Assembly: GCF_017982655.1 (NCBI RefSeq)
Contig: NZ_JABXYX010000004.1
Coordinates: 76,998-140,997 of the forward strand
Reading direction: 5' to 3'
DNA: 64,000 nt
DNA from: Brasilonema sp. CT11
GTDB taxonomy: Bacteria; Cyanobacteriota; Cyanobacteriia; Cyanobacteriales; Nostocaceae
Shown one piece after another: positions 22,901 through 35,900 of this stretch. How positions within the stretch are numbered: the stretch's first letter is position 1; every line of letters starts with the position of its first letter. The position numbers and the translations under genes are program-made. Under the pieces are notes generated by a model that saw only the letters and a list, made by a program, of their open reading frames with translations, was not told where the DNA came from and ran no database searches.

Positions 22901-25900
22901 GTTTATGCCGAACTGAGCAATTCAAAATCCAACCACTCGCAAACCATTACTGGCAATTTGCGTTTGGTTAGTGGCAACGGCAGCCTGATCGCCGTAGTTG
23001 AAGGCTTCTGCCTCAAACAAGCTACTCCCATAGCACTGTTTGGCGAGCCCTCAGCGGATGTGAGTGGGTGGTTTTATCAAGTAAAATGGCAACCCCAAGC
23101 CCGGTTTGGACGCTTGCTGGCTGCGGATTATCTCCCAAGTCTGCATCAGATGGCTCAACCTTTGCAAGTGATGGTGTCGGAGTTAGCAGCCCAGATGGAC
23201 TTGAAGACTTATCTTCAAGCCCAGGCAGAGCTTGAAGCGCTGAGCATTGAGTATGTGGTACAAGCATTGCAACACTTGGGTTGGTCTTTCCAAAAACAAA
23301 CCAGTGTCTCCACCAACTTGCTGGCGCAACGATTGAAAATTATCAAACCCCATCAACGGCTTCTAGAACGCTTACTGGCAATGCTGGCGGAGGTGGGAAT
23401 TTTGCAGCGCGATGCCGATGAATGGCAAGTTGTTCAAATACCACAGAACACTGACCCACAGCAGAAACTACAGGCACTGGCAGATCAATATCCGCTCGTC
23501 AGGGCAGAGTTAACTCTGTTAGGACGCTGTGCAACTCAACTTTCAGGGGTGCTGCGGGGTGCAACCGACCCGTTGCAGTTGCTGTTTCCAGATGGGGATT
23601 TGACTACAGCGGCGGCTGTTTATCAGCAGTCTGCCTGGGCAAAGATGATGAATACCTTGGTGCAACAGGCAGTCAACCAGGCGCTGAAGCACGTACCCAA
23701 CACCCAAGGCATCCGCATCTTAGAGATCGGAGCGGGCACTGGCAGCACCACCCGCGCGATTCTGCCCCACCTCAACCCAACGCAGATAAAGTACGTGTTC
23801 ACAGATATTAGTCCATTGTTCCTAACGAGGGCGCAACAGACATTTGAGGACTATCCGTTTGTCAGCTATCAAAAGCTGGATATTGAGCTTGACCCATTGA
23901 CGCAGGGGTTTGAGACGCAGCAATTTGATGTAATTCTTGCTGCCAATGTCCTCCATGCCACAGCAGAACTAGAGCAAAGCCTGAAGCGGGTACGGCAGTT
24001 GTTAGCACCAGGTGGACTGCTGGTGGTGTTGGAGGGCACTGCTCGTCAGCGCTGGGTGGATTTAATCTTTGGGCTGCTGGAGGGATGGTGGAAGTTCCAG
24101 GATACAGATCTGCGTCCTGACTACCCGCTGATCTCGACCAATACTTGGCAGCAACTGCTATTAAAAACAGGATTTCAGCAGCCGCTCGTCCTGTCAACTG
24201 GGGAGTTAGACCAAGTAGTGATGGTGGCTCAAGCAGAGAAAACAACGGCTGCTAATACCTCAAGTGAGTTGGGGAGATGGTTGATTTTGGCAGACAAGCA
24301 GGGGGTAGGTCGGCAGTTGGCAGTTCAGCTTGAATCTCTAGGTGCAAGCTGTAGTCTGGCTTTTGCGGGTGAAACCTTTAAGCAGGTAAAAAGCGATGAA
24401 TTTAACCTCAATCCCACCGAGTTTGCTGATTTTGAGCAACTGCTGGCAGCAGTGACGGTGAATGGCATACATATTTGTGGGGTGGTACATTTGTGGAGCT
24501 TAGATACTGAGTTGGCAGAGTTACTGACTGGCGAGCAGTTGGCAAGAGCATCGCAACTGACCTGCGGTACAACCTTATCTGTGGTGCAAGCTGTTCTCAG
24601 AAAGCAGGGACAACAACCACCTCAGTTGTGGCTGGTGACTCAAGGAGGGCAGCCAGTAGGCAATGGGAATGTCTCGGGGGTAGCTCAGTCGTCGCTTTGG
24701 GGTATGGGTAAAGCGATCGCCCGGGAACACCCGGAGCTACAATGTCGGCGAGTGGATGTAGACACCCAGGCTACGCCAGAGTCAGCCGCCCAGGTGCTGT
24801 TATCAGAAATTCGTGCTGCTGATTGTGAAGACCAGGTAGGGTTTCGTGCAGGCAACCGCTATGTGGCTCGATTGGTGCAAAGTCCGATGGCTGAGATGAA
24901 AACCACGCCCAGATTTCGCCCAGATGGGACTTACTTGATTACAGGCGGGTTAGGGGGGCTGGGTTTGCTGGTTGCTCGTTGGCTGGTACAACATGGTGCA
25001 CAGCATTTGGTACTAGTCACACGCCGTTCACCCCAAGATGAGGTCAAACAGCAGTTGCAAGATCTGGAACAAGCAGGAGCCAGAGTTACAGTAGCCCAGG
25101 CTGATGTAGCAGATAGAAATGCGATCGCCCAAGTTGTATCTAACATTCAACAGTTTCTTCCGCCTCTCCGAGGAATGATTCATGCTGCAGGTGTTCTGGA
25201 GGATGGAGTACTTCACCAGCAAACCTGGGACCGATTCGTTAAGGTCATGGCTCCCAAGGTTCAAGGAGCTTGGCATCTGCACCAGTTAAGCCAAGACCAG
25301 CCTTTAGATTTCTTTGTTCTGTTCTCCTCTACTGCATCACTGTTGGGTTCTCCTGGCCAAAGCAACCATGCTGCCGCCAATGCATTTTTAGATACGTTGA
25401 GCTATTATCGAAAATCTCAAGGATTACCTGGATTAAGTATCAATTGGGGATTTATCTCAAAAGTCGGAGCAGCGGCAAAGCGACAGGCGGATGTCAAAGC
25501 TAAACAGCTTGGTCTGGAAGCCATTTCCCCCCAACATTTGCTATTAGCCTTTGAGCAATTGCTGGAAACATCAGCTGTCCAAGTTGGGGTGGTGCCGATT
25601 AATTGGTCTGAGTTTTTTAACCAGCAATTATCAAGCTGGTCTTTGTTCTCTAATTGGCGAGAGGCAGATAGGTTGCCAGCTACGGCGATGTTTCAATCGC
25701 AACTTCTCGAGCAGTTAGAGGTGGCTTCTGCCAGTGAGCGAAGGGATCTGCTCATTGCTCATGTTCGCGAGCAAGTAGCAAAGGTACTACGACTAAGACC
25801 ATCACAGCTGATTGATTTACACCAGGGGTTCTTCGATTTAGGGATGGACTCCCTTACTTCAGTGGAGTTGAGAATCCACTTGCAAAGCAGTTTAGGATGC

Positions 25901-26140
25901 TCTGTTCCATCAACTACTGTATTTGACTATCCCACGCTAGCACAGCTAGTGGATTATTTAGAACAACAGGTGGTGGGAGTAAAAGTAGCTTACCAAGCTA
26001 ATACAAAAGCACGTTTTTATGCAGGAGATATGATTGCCGATCAATTTATGCCAGAAGAGCTACTTCAAGAAGAATTATCAGATGATGATACCGAAGCTTT
26101 GCTTTTAAATGAATTAGCAGATTTGGGATACAAAATATGA
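16967..26140 (+). CDS. PKS1: MT-GNAT-ACP loading module plus KS-AT-DH-cMT-KR-ACP
   Basis: A 3057-aa type I PKS. Loading part: adapter/methyltransferase to about 480 (SAM loop VDMGCGDG near 281-287; [15 protein letters not shown]); GNAT about 500-700 keeping Thr in AVTRC, His in LRFH and Arg in NYRPED; ACP Ser766. This matches AprA/GphF/SxtA-type starters, which methylate and decarboxylate malonyl-ACP to propionyl, isobutyryl or pivaloyl. Extension: KS with Cys1013 and both His motifs; AT Ser1462 with HAFH (malonyl); DH about 1735-2010 with Asp1940 but Tyr1771 where the catalytic His belongs; cMT with SAM loop 2255-2259 and NVLHAT; KR with NADPH loop near 2660 and His2801 in place of the usual Tyr; ACP Ser2962. 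No ER. The C-terminal [19 protein letters not shown] is a docking helix. The stop overlaps PKS2 (ATGA). Confidence 0.95.
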   Translation: MLDVINRYLHGFVAVPIILACKKKGLFELIKHHDELTLEQMVELLRANGGHFQVALRMMRSLNWLERNEVGQYSLTHLAEIHKEIPEEILDLYHLPFESYLMGEQPSGLLKNWISRSIQRWNVDDPMMADFLDGILVISILLALHKHNIFVEDEYQPLFSQLSDPVRKELYELFTIKGWALRQEGHYYLTNIGRFIVERALITGTTASYTPMLSRMIDVLFGDYQAVFNRDALGHESHVDRTLNVVANGFQHEKYFADVEDIILSIFNQLPIEKQPKYVVDMGCGDGTLLKRVYETIRSKSARGKVLHQYPLCLIAVDDNEASLTVTAQRLADIPHLVFKGDIDAPEQLVIDLREHGIHDPENILHIRSFVDRHRPFIPPQKLDQVEVRTRLPYQNVSFDTSSHLVPPSIMVQSLVEHLERWAAVVTKHGLIISEVHCLEPTVVYKFLEKSENLYFDACQAFSMQHLVEADVFLMAAAEVGLFPEFDVSRKYPKTFPFTRITLNSFKKRPYKIRHPHLSDLPALVNLEAKCWSEPLQTYSDEIKQRIERFPDGHCLLEMDGKIVGVIYSQKISSVEVLEEATYREVSALHRKEGTVIQLLGLSILPEIQDRGLGDLLREFMLQRLALKGGIELVVAVTRCKKYTNHSHLPMAEYILQRDNQCHLLDPILRFHEEGGATIKKIIPNYRPEDVDNLGIGVLIEYDIHNRQRKYSDSVVKVELWQKLQGQRENETISAIVSKCVRTVLGEQRIAAFAPKRPLMEMGLDSLDLLELRTLLSQRLEVELEPTFFFQYGTTEAMTRYFQAGATLGEDVCEALSSFTANEEIANGYDAPKVTTHSENSIAVIGMACRFPGSANSPEEYWSLLRNGIDAIVEVPKTRWDIGQYYDLTRSQPGKISSKYGGFLDWADQFDAQFFRISPREATYTDPQQRILLEETWKALENAGIDPESLGGTQTGVFVGIFSHDYELLQVKNNQEKDFDAYFGTGNSASIAAGRLSYFFGCTGPAIAVDTACSSSLVAVHLACQSLRNGECDLALAAGVNLLLSPELSIAFSKAGMLSPDGRCKTFDTSANGYVRSEGCGVIVLKRLSVAIADKDNILAVVRGTAINQDGASNGLTAPNEPSQEAVIRKALSVADVLPDEVSYIEAHGTATALGDPVEVTALEAVYGQDRELDNPLTIGSVKTNIGHAEAAAGIAGLIKVILSMQNQYIPPHLHYQELNPHINFARIPAKIPKEGMEWSPNLQGSRLAGVSSFGFSGTNAHVVLEEAPVLGRQAAKVERMNQIMTLSAKSDRSLRELAQSYINFLGNHPETSLADICFTVNTGRSHFAYRLAVVAKSTVQLREQLNIATQGESAELVIGKVASKIPKIAFLFTGQGSQYVGMGRQLYDTQPTFRACLNRCDDILRPILQLPLLDVLYPQAGETSPIHETAYTQPALFALEYALYQLWQSWGVQPDAVMGHSVGEYIAACIAGVFSLEDGLNLIATRARLMQALPRNGEMVAVLASLEQVQSAIQPYEQVVSIAAHNGPQSYVISGHGQAIRAICTTLEAQGVKTQSLQVSHAFHSPLMEPMLAEFEQIATQVNYHLPKIPLISNVTGQQVEDDIATAGYWMRHVCQSVRFAQSMETLQEQGYEVFLEIGPKPILLAMGRQCLPEEICVWLPSLRPSVDEWQQMLSSLGQLYVRGVKVDWVEFEREYAHQKVVLPTYAFQRQRYWIETTSSFAQVSHLRNGQQPQSLHPLLGQQLNLAGVEKQMRFQVQLQPENPAYLSHYQVFDRVLLPAAAYLEMALAAGVNQLQSQQLRLEDVVIQRGLVLPEDEAVSVQTVFSVLENKTYQFEIFSLTGKPAQTWQLHAQGKLRVDHQNTPPPVADLASWQKQCQQAKSITDFYQWQQARSIGFGSSFQAIEQLWCSPGKALSQVQLPQTLSDDLMSYHLHPVLLDAAFQTLVAAIGANHEQATYLPVRVEHLQLYARPSQQLWVYAELSNSKSNHSQTITGNLRLVSGNGSLIAVVEGFCLKQATPIALFGEPSADVSGWFYQVKWQPQARFGRLLAADYLPSLHQMAQPLQVMVSELAAQMDLKTYLQAQAELEALSIEYVVQALQHLGWSFQKQTSVSTNLLAQRLKIIKPHQRLLERLLAMLAEVGILQRDADEWQVVQIPQNTDPQQKLQALADQYPLVRAELTLLGRCATQLSGVLRGATDPLQLLFPDGDLTTAAAVYQQSAWAKMMNTLVQQAVNQALKHVPNTQGIRILEIGAGTGSTTRAILPHLNPTQIKYVFTDISPLFLTRAQQTFEDYPFVSYQKLDIELDPLTQGFETQQFDVILAANVLHATAELEQSLKRVRQLLAPGGLLVVLEGTARQRWVDLIFGLLEGWWKFQDTDLRPDYPLISTNTWQQLLLKTGFQQPLVLSTGELDQVVMVAQAEKTTAANTSSELGRWLILADKQGVGRQLAVQLESLGASCSLAFAGETFKQVKSDEFNLNPTEFADFEQLLAAVTVNGIHICGVVHLWSLDTELAELLTGEQLARASQLTCGTTLSVVQAVLRKQGQQPPQLWLVTQGGQPVGNGNVSGVAQSSLWGMGKAIAREHPELQCRRVDVDTQATPESAAQVLLSEIRAADCEDQVGFRAGNRYVARLVQSPMAEMKTTPRFRPDGTYLITGGLGGLGLLVARWLVQHGAQHLVLVTRRSPQDEVKQQLQDLEQAGARVTVAQADVADRNAIAQVVSNIQQFLPPLRGMIHAAGVLEDGVLHQQTWDRFVKVMAPKVQGAWHLHQLSQDQPLDFFVLFSSTASLLGSPGQSNHAAANAFLDTLSYYRKSQGLPGLSINWGFISKVGAAAKRQADVKAKQLGLEAISPQHLLLAFEQLLETSAVQVGVVPINWSEFFNQQLSSWSLFSNWREADRLPATAMFQSQLLEQLEVASASERRDLLIAHVREQVAKVLRLRPSQLIDLHQGFFDLGMDSLTSVELRIHLQSSLGCSVPSTTVFDYPTLAQLVDYLEQQVVGVKVAYQANTKARFYAGDMIADQFMPEELLQEELSDDDTEALLLNELADLGYKI

Positions 26141-29100
26141 GCGCAAATAATATAGATAAAAATAAATCAACATCTTCGACTAAACTAGCCCTACAGGCGT
26201 TAAAAGATATGCGGGCTAAGTTAGAAGCGCTCGAATATTCGCGGAAGGAGCCGATCGCGATCGTCAGTATGGGATGCCGATTTCCTGGGGGTGTGGATAC
26301 CCCAGAGACCTTCTGGCAGTTGCTGCATGAGGAAGTTGATGCGATCTCTGAGATTCCTCCAGATCGGTGGGATGTTAATGCTTACTATAACCCCAATCCA
26401 GAAACTCCTGGGAAAATCTACACCCGCTATGGTGGATTTGTGGGAAATTTGCAGGAGTTTGACCCTCAATTTTTTAATATCTCTCCCAAAGAAGCACTTA
26501 CCCTAGACCCTCAACATCGGCTGCTTCTAGAGGTATGCTGGGAGACTTTGGAACGTGGAGGTCTCAACCCCCAACAGCTAGATAAGACCCAGATAGGTGT
26601 GTTTATTGGTATCTGTAGCAATGATTACTCTCAACGTTTGACTACAAACCCTGCTGAAATTGATGCTTATTTAGGCACTGGTAACGCTCATAGTACCGCA
26701 GCAGGACGCTTGTCTTATTTTTTGGGACTGACTGGAGCTAATATGGCTGTGGATACCGCCTGCTCCTCTTCTCTGGTAGCAGTTCATTTAGCTTGCCAAA
26801 GTCTTCGTAACCGAGAGAGTGACCTAGCGATCGCTGGAGGAGTTCAGCGGATTCTCTCACCAGAGTCTACGATTAACTTATCACGAGCTCGTATGCTATC
26901 TGCAAATGGTCGCTGCAAGACCTTTGATGCCCTAGCAGATGGCTTTGTTCGTAGTGAGGGTTGTGGAATGCTGCTGCTCAAACGTCTCTCTGATGCAACT
27001 GCTGATGGGGACAACATTCTGGCTGTGATTCGCGGTTCTGCAATCAATCAAGATGGACGTAGCAGCGGCTTGACGGTACCTAATGGCCCCTCTCAACAGG
27101 CAGTTATTCAGCAGGCATTGAGTAATGCTGGAGTTAATCCGGCTGAGGTGAGTTACATTGAAGCCCACGGTACTGGCACTGCCCTGGGAGACCCCATTGA
27201 AATCGGAGCATTAGGAGCGGTCTTCAGTTCCAGTCATAATCTGGACTATCCGTTGAGGGTGGGATCGGTGAAGACGAACATCGGTCATTTGGAGGCAGCA
27301 GCAGGTATTGCCGGACTGATAAAAGTAGTCTTGCAGATGCAGCACCAGCAGATTGTCCCTCATCTACATTTCAACCAGCCCAATCCTTACATCAATTGGC
27401 AAGAACTGCCGATCGCTATTCCAACTCAGCTTACCCCCTGGCGAGCAGAGTCTCACCGACGAATTGCCGGAGTGAGTTCCTTTGGCTTCAGTGGGACTAA
27501 TGCTCATGTGGTGGTGGAAGAAGCACCTCAAACCAGTAAAAAACAAATTACAGAAGTTAAAAAGGGTGAAGAATTTGAGCGCTCTTGCTATCTGTTAACT
27601 CTCTCAGCTAAAACCGACGCAGCCCTCACTGAATTAGTCAGCCGCTATCAGCAACATCTGCAAAGCCATCCAGAACTGACGATTGCTAATATTTGTTTTA
27701 CTGCAAACACAGGACGAGCGCACTTCACTCACCGTTTAGCGATCGCTGCTGGCTCTGTCAACGAACTACAAGAAAAGCTGACAGCCTTCAGTACTGATAA
27801 AGAAGTCATTGGTTTGTATCGAGGTATCCTTCCAACCACTACCACCAGATCCAAGATTGCCTTCCTCTTTACTGGTCAAGGTTCCCAATACCCCAACATG
27901 GGTCGTCAGCTCTACGACACTCAACCCACCTTCCGCAAAGCCCTGGAGCAGTGTGATACTCTCCTGCGTCCCCATCTCGACATTCCTCTGCTGGAAATTC
28001 TCTACCCCACCACGACTCCATCAGCGGATAACCAAGCTAACCCAGAATTCAATTTCAATTCATCATTTAATATTATTCAAAATTCTACACTAAACCAGAC
28101 TGCTTATACTCAACCAGCTTTGTTTGCCATTGAGTATGCCCTAGCACAGTTATGGCTGTCCTGGGGTATTCAACCGGATATGGTGATGGGCCATAGCGTA
28201 GGTGAGTATGTGGCTGCCTGTATTGCTAAAGTATTCAGCCTGGAGGATGGGCTTAAGCTGATAGCAAAGCGGGGACGCTTGATGCAAGCTCTGCCTGCCA
28301 ATGGAACTATGGTGTCTGTAATGGCATCGGAGGCGCAAATTCGAGCAGCGATCGCGCCCGATATTGGCGAGGTATCTATCGCAGGTGTTAACGGACCAAA
28401 AAGTGTGGTGATTTCTGGAGCAAATGTAGCTATTCAATCTATTTGCAAAACCCTGGAAGTCCAGGGAATCAAGACCAAACCCCTCACTGTATCTCACGCC
28501 TTCCATTCCTCCCTAATGGAGCCAATGCTGGCAGAATTTGAGCAGATAGCAACTCAGGTAAACTACCATCTGCCCAAAATCCCACTGATTTCTAATGTGA
28601 CGGGGCAGCAGGTTGAGGATGATATTGCTACTGCTGGCTACTGGGTGCGTCATGTACGCCAGCCGGTGCGGTTTGCCGACAGCATCGAGAGCCTGCATCG
28701 ACAGGGTGTAAAGATGTTTTTGGAAGTTGGCCCTCAGCCAATTCTGTTAGGAATGGGACACCAGTGCCTACCAGAGGATGGGGAAACATGGCTGCCTAGT
28801 CTGCGATCGGAGCAGTCAGACTGGTCTGTGATGCTGGAGAGTTTGGCCCAGCTGTATCTTAAGGGTATAGGGGTAGATTGGGTAGAATTAGACCGAGAGT
28901 ATGCCCATCAGAAGGTGGTGCTACCGACCTATGCGTTCCAGCGACAGCGCTACTGGATTGAAACAACTAGCTCGTTTGCTAAAGCAAGTCAATTGAGGAA
29001 CGGTCAGCGACCTCAAAGTTTCCATCCCTTACTGGGTGAGCAATTGAGCCTCGCTGGGGTGGAAAAACAAATGCGTTTTCAAGTACAGTTGCAGCCAAAC

Positions 29101-32100
29101 AATCCTGCTTACCTGAGCCACCATCAAGTGTTTGAGCGAGTACTACTGCCAGCAGCAGCTTACCTAGAAATGGCTTTAGCAGCAGTCAGCCAATTGCAAC
29201 CCCAGCAGTTGAGATTGGAAGATGTGGTGATTCAGCGCGGTCTAGTTTTGCCAGAAGATGAAGTGGTTTGCCTGCAAACAGTATTGAGCATTCTGGAAAA
29301 TAGAACTTATCAGTTCCAAATTTTCAGTCTCACCAGCACACAGACTTGGCAACTTCATGCCCAAGGCAAACTCCAACTAGACAACCAAAATACCCAACCA
29401 GCAATAGTAGACCTAGCCAGTTGGCAAAAACAATGCCAACAGCCCATTGCCAAAGCCGACTTTTATCAGTGGCAGCAAGCACGAGGCATTGACTTTGGTG
29501 GCAGCTTTCAGGCAATCGAGCAGTTATGGTGTAGTGATAACAAAGCTTTGAGTCGGGTGCAACTACCCCAAACCCTGATTGATGATTTGATATCCTATCA
29601 TCTACACCCAGTACTGCTCGATGCGGCATTTCAAACTCTAACAGCAGCCATCGGCGCAAACCAACAGCAACTGACATACCTGCCAGTCGGAGTGGAACGC
29701 CTGCAATTTTATCGTCAGCCAACCCAGCAATTGTGGGTTTATGCCCAACTGAGCAATCCAAAACCCAACCACTCACAAACCATCACTGGCAATCTGCATC
29801 TAGTCAGTAGCGACGGCAGCCCGATTGCATTAATCGAAGGCTTCTGCCTCAAACAAGCCACTCCACAAGCCCTGTTTGGCGAACAAAGTACGGATGTGAC
29901 TGGGTGGTTTTATCAAGTCAAATGGCAACCCCAAGCTCAATTTGGACGATTGCAGGCAGCAGATTATCTCCCAAATCCCCATAATATGGCTCAGGCTTTG
30001 CCAGCGCTGGTGTCTGAGTTAGCAGCCCAGATGGACTTAAAGACTTATCAACAAGCCCTAGCAGAGTTGGAAGCCCTGAGTATTGAATATGTGGTACAAG
30101 CATTGCAGCAATTAGGTTGGTCTTTGCAAAAACAAACCAGCATCTCTACCGATTCCTTAGCACAACGACTAAAAATTATCAAACCCCATCAACGACTTCT
30201 AGAACGCTTACTGGCAATGCTAGCGGAAGTAGGGATTTTGCGGCGCAATGCCGACGGGTGGCAAGTTGTTCGGCTACCAGACAACACTGACCCACAGCAG
30301 AAACTACAAGCACTGGCAGACCAGTATCCGCTCATCAAGGCAGAGCTAACTCTATTAGAACGCTGTGCAACTCAACTTTCCGGGGTGCTGCGAGGTGCAA
30401 TCGACCCATTGGTGTTGCTGTTTCCCGATGGCGATTTGACTACAGCGGCGGCTGTTTATCAAGAGTCTGCTTGGGCAAAGATGATGAACACCCTAGTGCA
30501 ACAGGCAATCAACCAAGCGCTCAAGCACGTACCTAAAACTCAAGGCATCCGCATCTTAGAAGTCGGAGCGGGTACTGGCAGCACCACCCGCTCGCTTCTG
30601 CCTCACCTCAACCTAGAGCAGGTAGAGTACGTATTCACAGATATTAGCCCCTTGTTCCTGACTAAGGCGCAACAGACATTCCAAGACTATGGGTTTGTCA
30701 GCTATCAAAAGCTGGATATTGAACTTGACCCATTGACGCAGGGGTTTGAGGCGCAGCAATTCGATGTGATTATTGCTGCTAATGTCCTCCATGCCACAGC
30801 AGAACTAGACAAAAGCCTGAAGCGGGTGCGGCAGTTGTTAGCCCCTGGGGGACTGCTGGTGCTGTTGGAAGGCACTGCTCGTCAGCGTTGGGTGGATTTA
30901 ATCTTTGGACTGTTGTCGGGATGGTGGAAGTTCCAGGATACAGATTTGCGTCCTGACTATCCCCTAATCTCGACCAATACTTGGCAGCAACTGCTATTAA
31001 AAACAGGATTCCAGCAGCCGCTTGTGCTGTCAACTGGGGAGTTAGACCAGGTGGTAATGCTGGCTCAGGTAGAGAAAACAACGGCAGCTAGTAGCGATTG
31101 TGAATTGGGTAGCTGGCTGATTCTGGCAGACCAGCAGGGGGTAGGTCACAAGTTGGCTGCCCAGTTGCAATCTCATGGTGCAAGCTGTACTCTGGCGTTT
31201 GCGGGTGAAAGCTTTGAGCAGGTAAAAAGCGATGAATTCAATCTCAATCCCACCCAGTTTGCTGATTTTGAGCAACTGCTGGCAGCAGTGACGCTGAATG
31301 GCAGACCTGTTTGTGGAGTGGTGCATTTGTGGAGCTTAGATACCGTTAATGCTGAGTTACTGACTGGCGAGGAGTTGGCAAGAGCATCGCAACAGACTTG
31401 TGGCACGACTTTATCTGTGGTGCAAGCTGTTCTCAACCAGGGACAACAACCGCCTCAGTTGTGGCTGGTGACTCAAGCAGCGCAGCCTGTGGGGTCTGGG
31501 AATGTGTCGGGGGTAGCTCAGTCGTCGCTTTGGGGTATGGGTAAAGTCATTGCTCAGGAACATCCGGAACTACAATGTCGGCGGCTGGATTTAGACCCCC
31601 AGGCGACACCAGAGTTAGCAGCGCTGTTGCTGTTATCAGAAATTCGTGCGGCTTGTTGTGAAGACCAGGTAGGGTTTCGTGCGGGTCAGCGCTATGTGGC
31701 TCGGTTGGTACAAAGTCCGGCTCTTGAGATTCAAACCACTCCCAGACTTCGCCAGGATGGTACCTATTTGATTACAGGTGGGTTAGGGGGGCTGGGTTTA
31801 CTGGTTGCTCGTTGGCTGGTGCAAAATGGTGCAAGGCATTTGGTGCTTGTTGCACGTAGTGGTGCAAGTGTTGCTGTGAATGAGCAACTTCAAGAATTAG
31901 AACAAGCTGGCGCTCAGGTAAAGGTGGCTCAGGCAGATGTGTCGGATGTCGAACAAATCACAAAAGTACTAAGAGAAATTGAACAAATACCACCACTGCG
32001 GGGAATTATTCATTCTGTTGGTGTTTTGGATGATGGCGTTCTCCAACAACAAAATTGGCAACGCTTTGCAAAAGTTCTGGCTCCAAAGGTACAAGGTGCT

Positions 32101-32940
32101 TGGCATTTGCATACTTTAACTCAGAATCAGCCCTTAGACTTTTTTGTGATGTTTTCTTCTATAGCTGCTTTACTTGGTAATCCAGGTCAATCTAACCATG
32201 CAGCAGCCAATGCTTTTCTTGATGCCTTAGCGTATCATCGCCAAGCTCAGGGACTACCAAGTTTGAGCATCAACTGGGGATCTTGGTCGCAAATAGGAGC
32301 CTTCGCACAGCGTCAACTCGATGAGCAAACAAAAACGCGGGGTATTGAAACGTTTACCCCAGAACAGGGATTAGTTGCTTTGGAGCAATTACTGTGTCAA
32401 CCCTCTACTCAAGTTGCAGTTATGCCTGTTAATTGGGTGCAGTTTTTGGAAAAATCAACTTCAGTTTCGCCGTTTTTCGCTAACTTGAGCGATACTTTAG
32501 CCAAGAAAGTGGAAAAATCTGAGTTTCGCACTCGATTAGCAACGGCTAAAGCCAGCGATCGCAAAAAGCTTTTAATCGACCACATTTGCTCGCAGGTAAC
32601 TCAAGTGCTAGGGTGTAACCCCTCGCAAACACTAAATTTCCAGCAAATATTTTCCGAGTTAGGGATGGATTCTCTGACAGCTATACAATTGAGAAATTCT
32701 CTGCAAAAAAGTTTGGCTTGCTCTTTGCCTTCTAGCTTGACGTTTGACTATCCCACAGTCACAAAACTAGCTGATTATTTAGCTCAAAAAGTGCTATCGG
32801 GGAATGAAGCCGTTGAATTAGATGCAGGTTCACAGAGTATTAACAATCAGCAAGCGCTGACCAACTCAGAACTAGAAGATTTATCCGATGTGAAAGCTGA
32901 AGCCTTGCTGCTCAAAAAATTGGCAAGTCTTAATTATTGA
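26137..32940 (+). CDS. PKS2: KS-AT-DH-cMT-KR-ACP
   Basis: A 2267-aa single extension module. An N-terminal docking helix ([20 protein letters not shown]) precedes the KS (Cys209; [12 protein letters not shown] and [12 protein letters not shown] carry the two His). The AT has Ser687 and SHAFHSS, so it should take malonyl-CoA. The DH keeps both catalytic residues, His996 ([11 protein letters not shown]) and Asp1162 ([10 protein letters not shown]). The cMT has GAGTG at 1477-1481. The KR has GGLGGLG near 1881, LDD of a B-type reductase (GVLDDG) and His2021 where Tyr is usual. ACP Ser2179. The expected product of the module is an alpha-methyl, alpha,beta-unsaturated thioester if KR and DH both work. 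The C-terminal [19 protein letters not shown] matches the PKS1 docking tail. Large parts of AT-DH-cMT-KR are nearly identical in DNA sequence to PKS1. Confidence 0.95.
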   Translation: MSANNIDKNKSTSSTKLALQALKDMRAKLEALEYSRKEPIAIVSMGCRFPGGVDTPETFWQLLHEEVDAISEIPPDRWDVNAYYNPNPETPGKIYTRYGGFVGNLQEFDPQFFNISPKEALTLDPQHRLLLEVCWETLERGGLNPQQLDKTQIGVFIGICSNDYSQRLTTNPAEIDAYLGTGNAHSTAAGRLSYFLGLTGANMAVDTACSSSLVAVHLACQSLRNRESDLAIAGGVQRILSPESTINLSRARMLSANGRCKTFDALADGFVRSEGCGMLLLKRLSDATADGDNILAVIRGSAINQDGRSSGLTVPNGPSQQAVIQQALSNAGVNPAEVSYIEAHGTGTALGDPIEIGALGAVFSSSHNLDYPLRVGSVKTNIGHLEAAAGIAGLIKVVLQMQHQQIVPHLHFNQPNPYINWQELPIAIPTQLTPWRAESHRRIAGVSSFGFSGTNAHVVVEEAPQTSKKQITEVKKGEEFERSCYLLTLSAKTDAALTELVSRYQQHLQSHPELTIANICFTANTGRAHFTHRLAIAAGSVNELQEKLTAFSTDKEVIGLYRGILPTTTTRSKIAFLFTGQGSQYPNMGRQLYDTQPTFRKALEQCDTLLRPHLDIPLLEILYPTTTPSADNQANPEFNFNSSFNIIQNSTLNQTAYTQPALFAIEYALAQLWLSWGIQPDMVMGHSVGEYVAACIAKVFSLEDGLKLIAKRGRLMQALPANGTMVSVMASEAQIRAAIAPDIGEVSIAGVNGPKSVVISGANVAIQSICKTLEVQGIKTKPLTVSHAFHSSLMEPMLAEFEQIATQVNYHLPKIPLISNVTGQQVEDDIATAGYWVRHVRQPVRFADSIESLHRQGVKMFLEVGPQPILLGMGHQCLPEDGETWLPSLRSEQSDWSVMLESLAQLYLKGIGVDWVELDREYAHQKVVLPTYAFQRQRYWIETTSSFAKASQLRNGQRPQSFHPLLGEQLSLAGVEKQMRFQVQLQPNNPAYLSHHQVFERVLLPAAAYLEMALAAVSQLQPQQLRLEDVVIQRGLVLPEDEVVCLQTVLSILENRTYQFQIFSLTSTQTWQLHAQGKLQLDNQNTQPAIVDLASWQKQCQQPIAKADFYQWQQARGIDFGGSFQAIEQLWCSDNKALSRVQLPQTLIDDLISYHLHPVLLDAAFQTLTAAIGANQQQLTYLPVGVERLQFYRQPTQQLWVYAQLSNPKPNHSQTITGNLHLVSSDGSPIALIEGFCLKQATPQALFGEQSTDVTGWFYQVKWQPQAQFGRLQAADYLPNPHNMAQALPALVSELAAQMDLKTYQQALAELEALSIEYVVQALQQLGWSLQKQTSISTDSLAQRLKIIKPHQRLLERLLAMLAEVGILRRNADGWQVVRLPDNTDPQQKLQALADQYPLIKAELTLLERCATQLSGVLRGAIDPLVLLFPDGDLTTAAAVYQESAWAKMMNTLVQQAINQALKHVPKTQGIRILEVGAGTGSTTRSLLPHLNLEQVEYVFTDISPLFLTKAQQTFQDYGFVSYQKLDIELDPLTQGFEAQQFDVIIAANVLHATAELDKSLKRVRQLLAPGGLLVLLEGTARQRWVDLIFGLLSGWWKFQDTDLRPDYPLISTNTWQQLLLKTGFQQPLVLSTGELDQVVMLAQVEKTTAASSDCELGSWLILADQQGVGHKLAAQLQSHGASCTLAFAGESFEQVKSDEFNLNPTQFADFEQLLAAVTLNGRPVCGVVHLWSLDTVNAELLTGEELARASQQTCGTTLSVVQAVLNQGQQPPQLWLVTQAAQPVGSGNVSGVAQSSLWGMGKVIAQEHPELQCRRLDLDPQATPELAALLLLSEIRAACCEDQVGFRAGQRYVARLVQSPALEIQTTPRLRQDGTYLITGGLGGLGLLVARWLVQNGARHLVLVARSGASVAVNEQLQELEQAGAQVKVAQADVSDVEQITKVLREIEQIPPLRGIIHSVGVLDDGVLQQQNWQRFAKVLAPKVQGAWHLHTLTQNQPLDFFVMFSSIAALLGNPGQSNHAAANAFLDALAYHRQAQGLPSLSINWGSWSQIGAFAQRQLDEQTKTRGIETFTPEQGLVALEQLLCQPSTQVAVMPVNWVQFLEKSTSVSPFFANLSDTLAKKVEKSEFRTRLATAKASDRKKLLIDHICSQVTQVLGCNPSQTLNFQQIFSELGMDSLTAIQLRNSLQKSLACSLPSSLTFDYPTVTKLADYLAQKVLSGNEAVELDAGSQSINNQQALTNSELEDLSDVKAEALLLKKLASLNY

Positions 32941-32970
32941 AAAGTCAAATAAATAATATTGAAGAGCCAA

Positions 32971-35900
32971 ATGATGAATTTAGAAGTAAATCAGTCAATT
33001 TCTCCAATTAAGCGGGCACTGCGAGCTGTAGAGGATATGCAAGCCAAGCTAGAAGCTGTGGAGATGGCGAAAAAAGAACCAATTGCGATCGTCGGTATGG
33101 GTTGCCGATTTCCTGGAAATGCTAATAGTCCACAAGCATTCTGGCAACTCTTACGCGATGGGGTAGACGCAGTTACCGAAGTTCCACCAAATCGCTGGGA
33201 TATTAATGCTTTCTACGACCCCAATCCAGATGCTCCCGGAAAAATGTACACTCGCTATGGCGGGTTTGTGAGTCAATTAGAGGAATTTGATGCCCAGTTT
33301 TTTGGTATTTCCCCTAGAGAAGCTGTTAGTCTTGACCCTCAGCAACGCCTGCTATTGGAGGTGAGTTGGGAAGCACTGGAAAATGCTGCAATCAAACCTG
33401 ATGAGCTGGTTGACAGTCAAACGGGAGTGTTCATTGGCATCTGTAGCAATGATTACTTACAACGCTTATTTACCAGAGAAGCAACAGAGATTGATGCTTA
33501 CCAAGCTACAGGTAATACTCATAGTATAGCAGCAGGTCGCTTGTCTTATATTCTGGGTTTAACTGGGCCTAGCTTGGCAGTGGATACGGCTTGCTCCTCC
33601 TCTTTAGTGGCGGTTCATTTGGCTTGTCAGAGTTTGCGTAACCGCGAGTGTAATTTGGCTCTAGCTGGCAGTGTCAACTTGCTGCTCTCGCCAGAATTCA
33701 GTATTAATTTCTCAAGAGCCAGGATGCTTTCACCTGACGGTCGTTGCAAAACTTTCGATGCGTCAGCCGACGGTTATGTACGTGGTGAGGGGTGCGGGGT
33801 GATTGTCCTCAAGCGGCTAAGAGATGCCATAGCAGATAAAGATCGTATCCTAGCCTTAATTCGCGGCTCGGCAGTTAACCAAGATGGTCGCAGCAATGGT
33901 CTGACAGCACCCAACGGTCCATCGCAGCAAGCAGTAATTCGCCAAGCATTGGAAAATGCTGGCGTAGAACCAGCTGAAGTTAGCTATCTGGAAGTTCATG
34001 GCACGGGTACTACCTTGGGAGACCCAATTGAAGTAGAAGCTTTGGGTGCGGTATTTGGTAATCACCGCCCAAAAGATCAACCTCTAACTATTGCCTCGGT
34101 CAAAACCAACATTGGACACTTAGAAGCTGCTGCTGGAATCGCAGGTTTAATCAAGGTAGTGTTGCAAATGCAGCACCAAGAAATCGTACCACATTTGCAC
34201 TTTCAACAACCCAGTCCTCATATTGACTGGGAAAATTTGCCCCTGATAGTACCCAAAAATAAAACTGACTGGCAAACAACAGAAAAACCACGCTTGGCGG
34301 GAGTCAGTGCTTTCGCCATTGGCGGTACTAATGCTCATTTGGTGTTAGAGCAAGCTCCAATATCTGAGCCAGTTACTCCATCAGTAGAACGTCCTTTACA
34401 TCTATTCACCCTATCGGCAAAAACCGATCCAGCTCTGCGGGAATTAGCCCAAAAGTATGCAACTTACCTGCAATTGCATCCTGAAGTTACCATTGTAGAC
34501 ATGAGTTACACCGCTAACACTGGGCGATCGCACTTTCATAATCGTCTTGCTGTGGTGGCTGCATCTATTGAGTGTTTAGGAGAGCAACTCATAACTTTTG
34601 TAGGTGGTGGAGAAACAACTGGACTTTCATACGGACAACTTACCCAGCAAAAGTTACCGAAAATAGCCTTCTTGTTCACCGGACAGGGCTCTCAGTATAT
34701 CTACATGGGACGCGAATTATACCACACCCAACCCGTCTTTCGCAATGCACTGGAACAATGCAATAAAATTCTAGGTTCATATTTGGAGCATTCTTTGTTA
34801 GAGGTACTGTATCCTAGCCAAGTAGATAAGGAAGCTTCATCTTTACTGGATCAAACGGCATATACTCAACCTGCCTTATTTGCTATTGAGTATGCCCTGT
34901 ATCAGGTGTGGAAATCCTGGGGGATTGAACCAGATGTCGTAATGGGGCATAGTGTTGGCGAATATGTAGCTGCAACTGTGGCTGGTGTTTTTAGCCTGGA
35001 AGATGCTCTGAAACTGATTGCTCAAAGGGGAAGGTTGATGCAGCAATTACCCGATGGAGGTGAAATGGTTTCACTCATGGCTTGTGAAGAAAAGGTGAGG
35101 GAAGTAATAGCACCCTATCATGAACGAGTGGCATTAGCAGCTATCAATGGCCCCGAAAGCACGGTGATTTCTGGAGCTAGTAAAGATATTGGTGCTATTT
35201 GTCAGCAAATAGAAACACAGGGAACCAAGATAAAGCGTTTGCAAGTATCCCATGCTTTCCATTCCCCGTTGATGACACCGATGTTGGCTGACTTTGCAAC
35301 AGTAGCTAATCAAATTATTTACAATCAGCCACAGATACCATTAGTTTCCAATGTCACTGGGCAACTTACTGACGAGCAGATCGCTACAGCGGACTACTGG
35401 GTGAATCACGTCTGTCAAACAGTACAGTTTGCCTTTAGTATGCAGACATTACATCAGCAAGGATATGATGTGTTCTTAGAAATCGGGCCTAAGCCGATTT
35501 TGTTGGGGATGGGGCGTGAGTGTTTGCCAGACAGCGAAGGTTTGTGGCTAGCTTCATTACGTTCTGAAGTACCAGAATGGCAACAACTGCTCTCTAGTTT
35601 AGCTCAATTATACGTCCACGGAGTCAATGTTAATTGGTCAGGATTTGAGCAAGATTATCCCCACCGCAAAGTTACGCTACCGACATATCCGTTTCAACGA
35701 CAGCGCTATTGGATTGAGAATACACTACCTCGCTATCAACAAGTAAAGGCTGTATCTGGAGAAAATATTCAAACTCCTATTGCTAAGTTTCTTGCTCGCG
35801 GAAATACTGAACAGTTAGTTGAACTAGTGCAAAAGGCAGGAAATTTTTCACCTGAACAGATAAAATTACTACCCGAAATATTGGCAGTCTTAGTTAAGGA

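Noticed and set aside
24000-24245. Long - strand frames within the PKS genes (for example 23862-24245 and 29330-29776)
   Set aside because: They mirror conserved PKS codons, recur at equivalent places in PKS1 and PKS2, and have no start context; they are shadows.
24240-24930. Enoylreductase domain between cMT and KR in PKS1/PKS2
   Set aside because: The segment matches the structural half of the KR ([22 protein letters not shown]); no ER nucleotide-binding motif is present.
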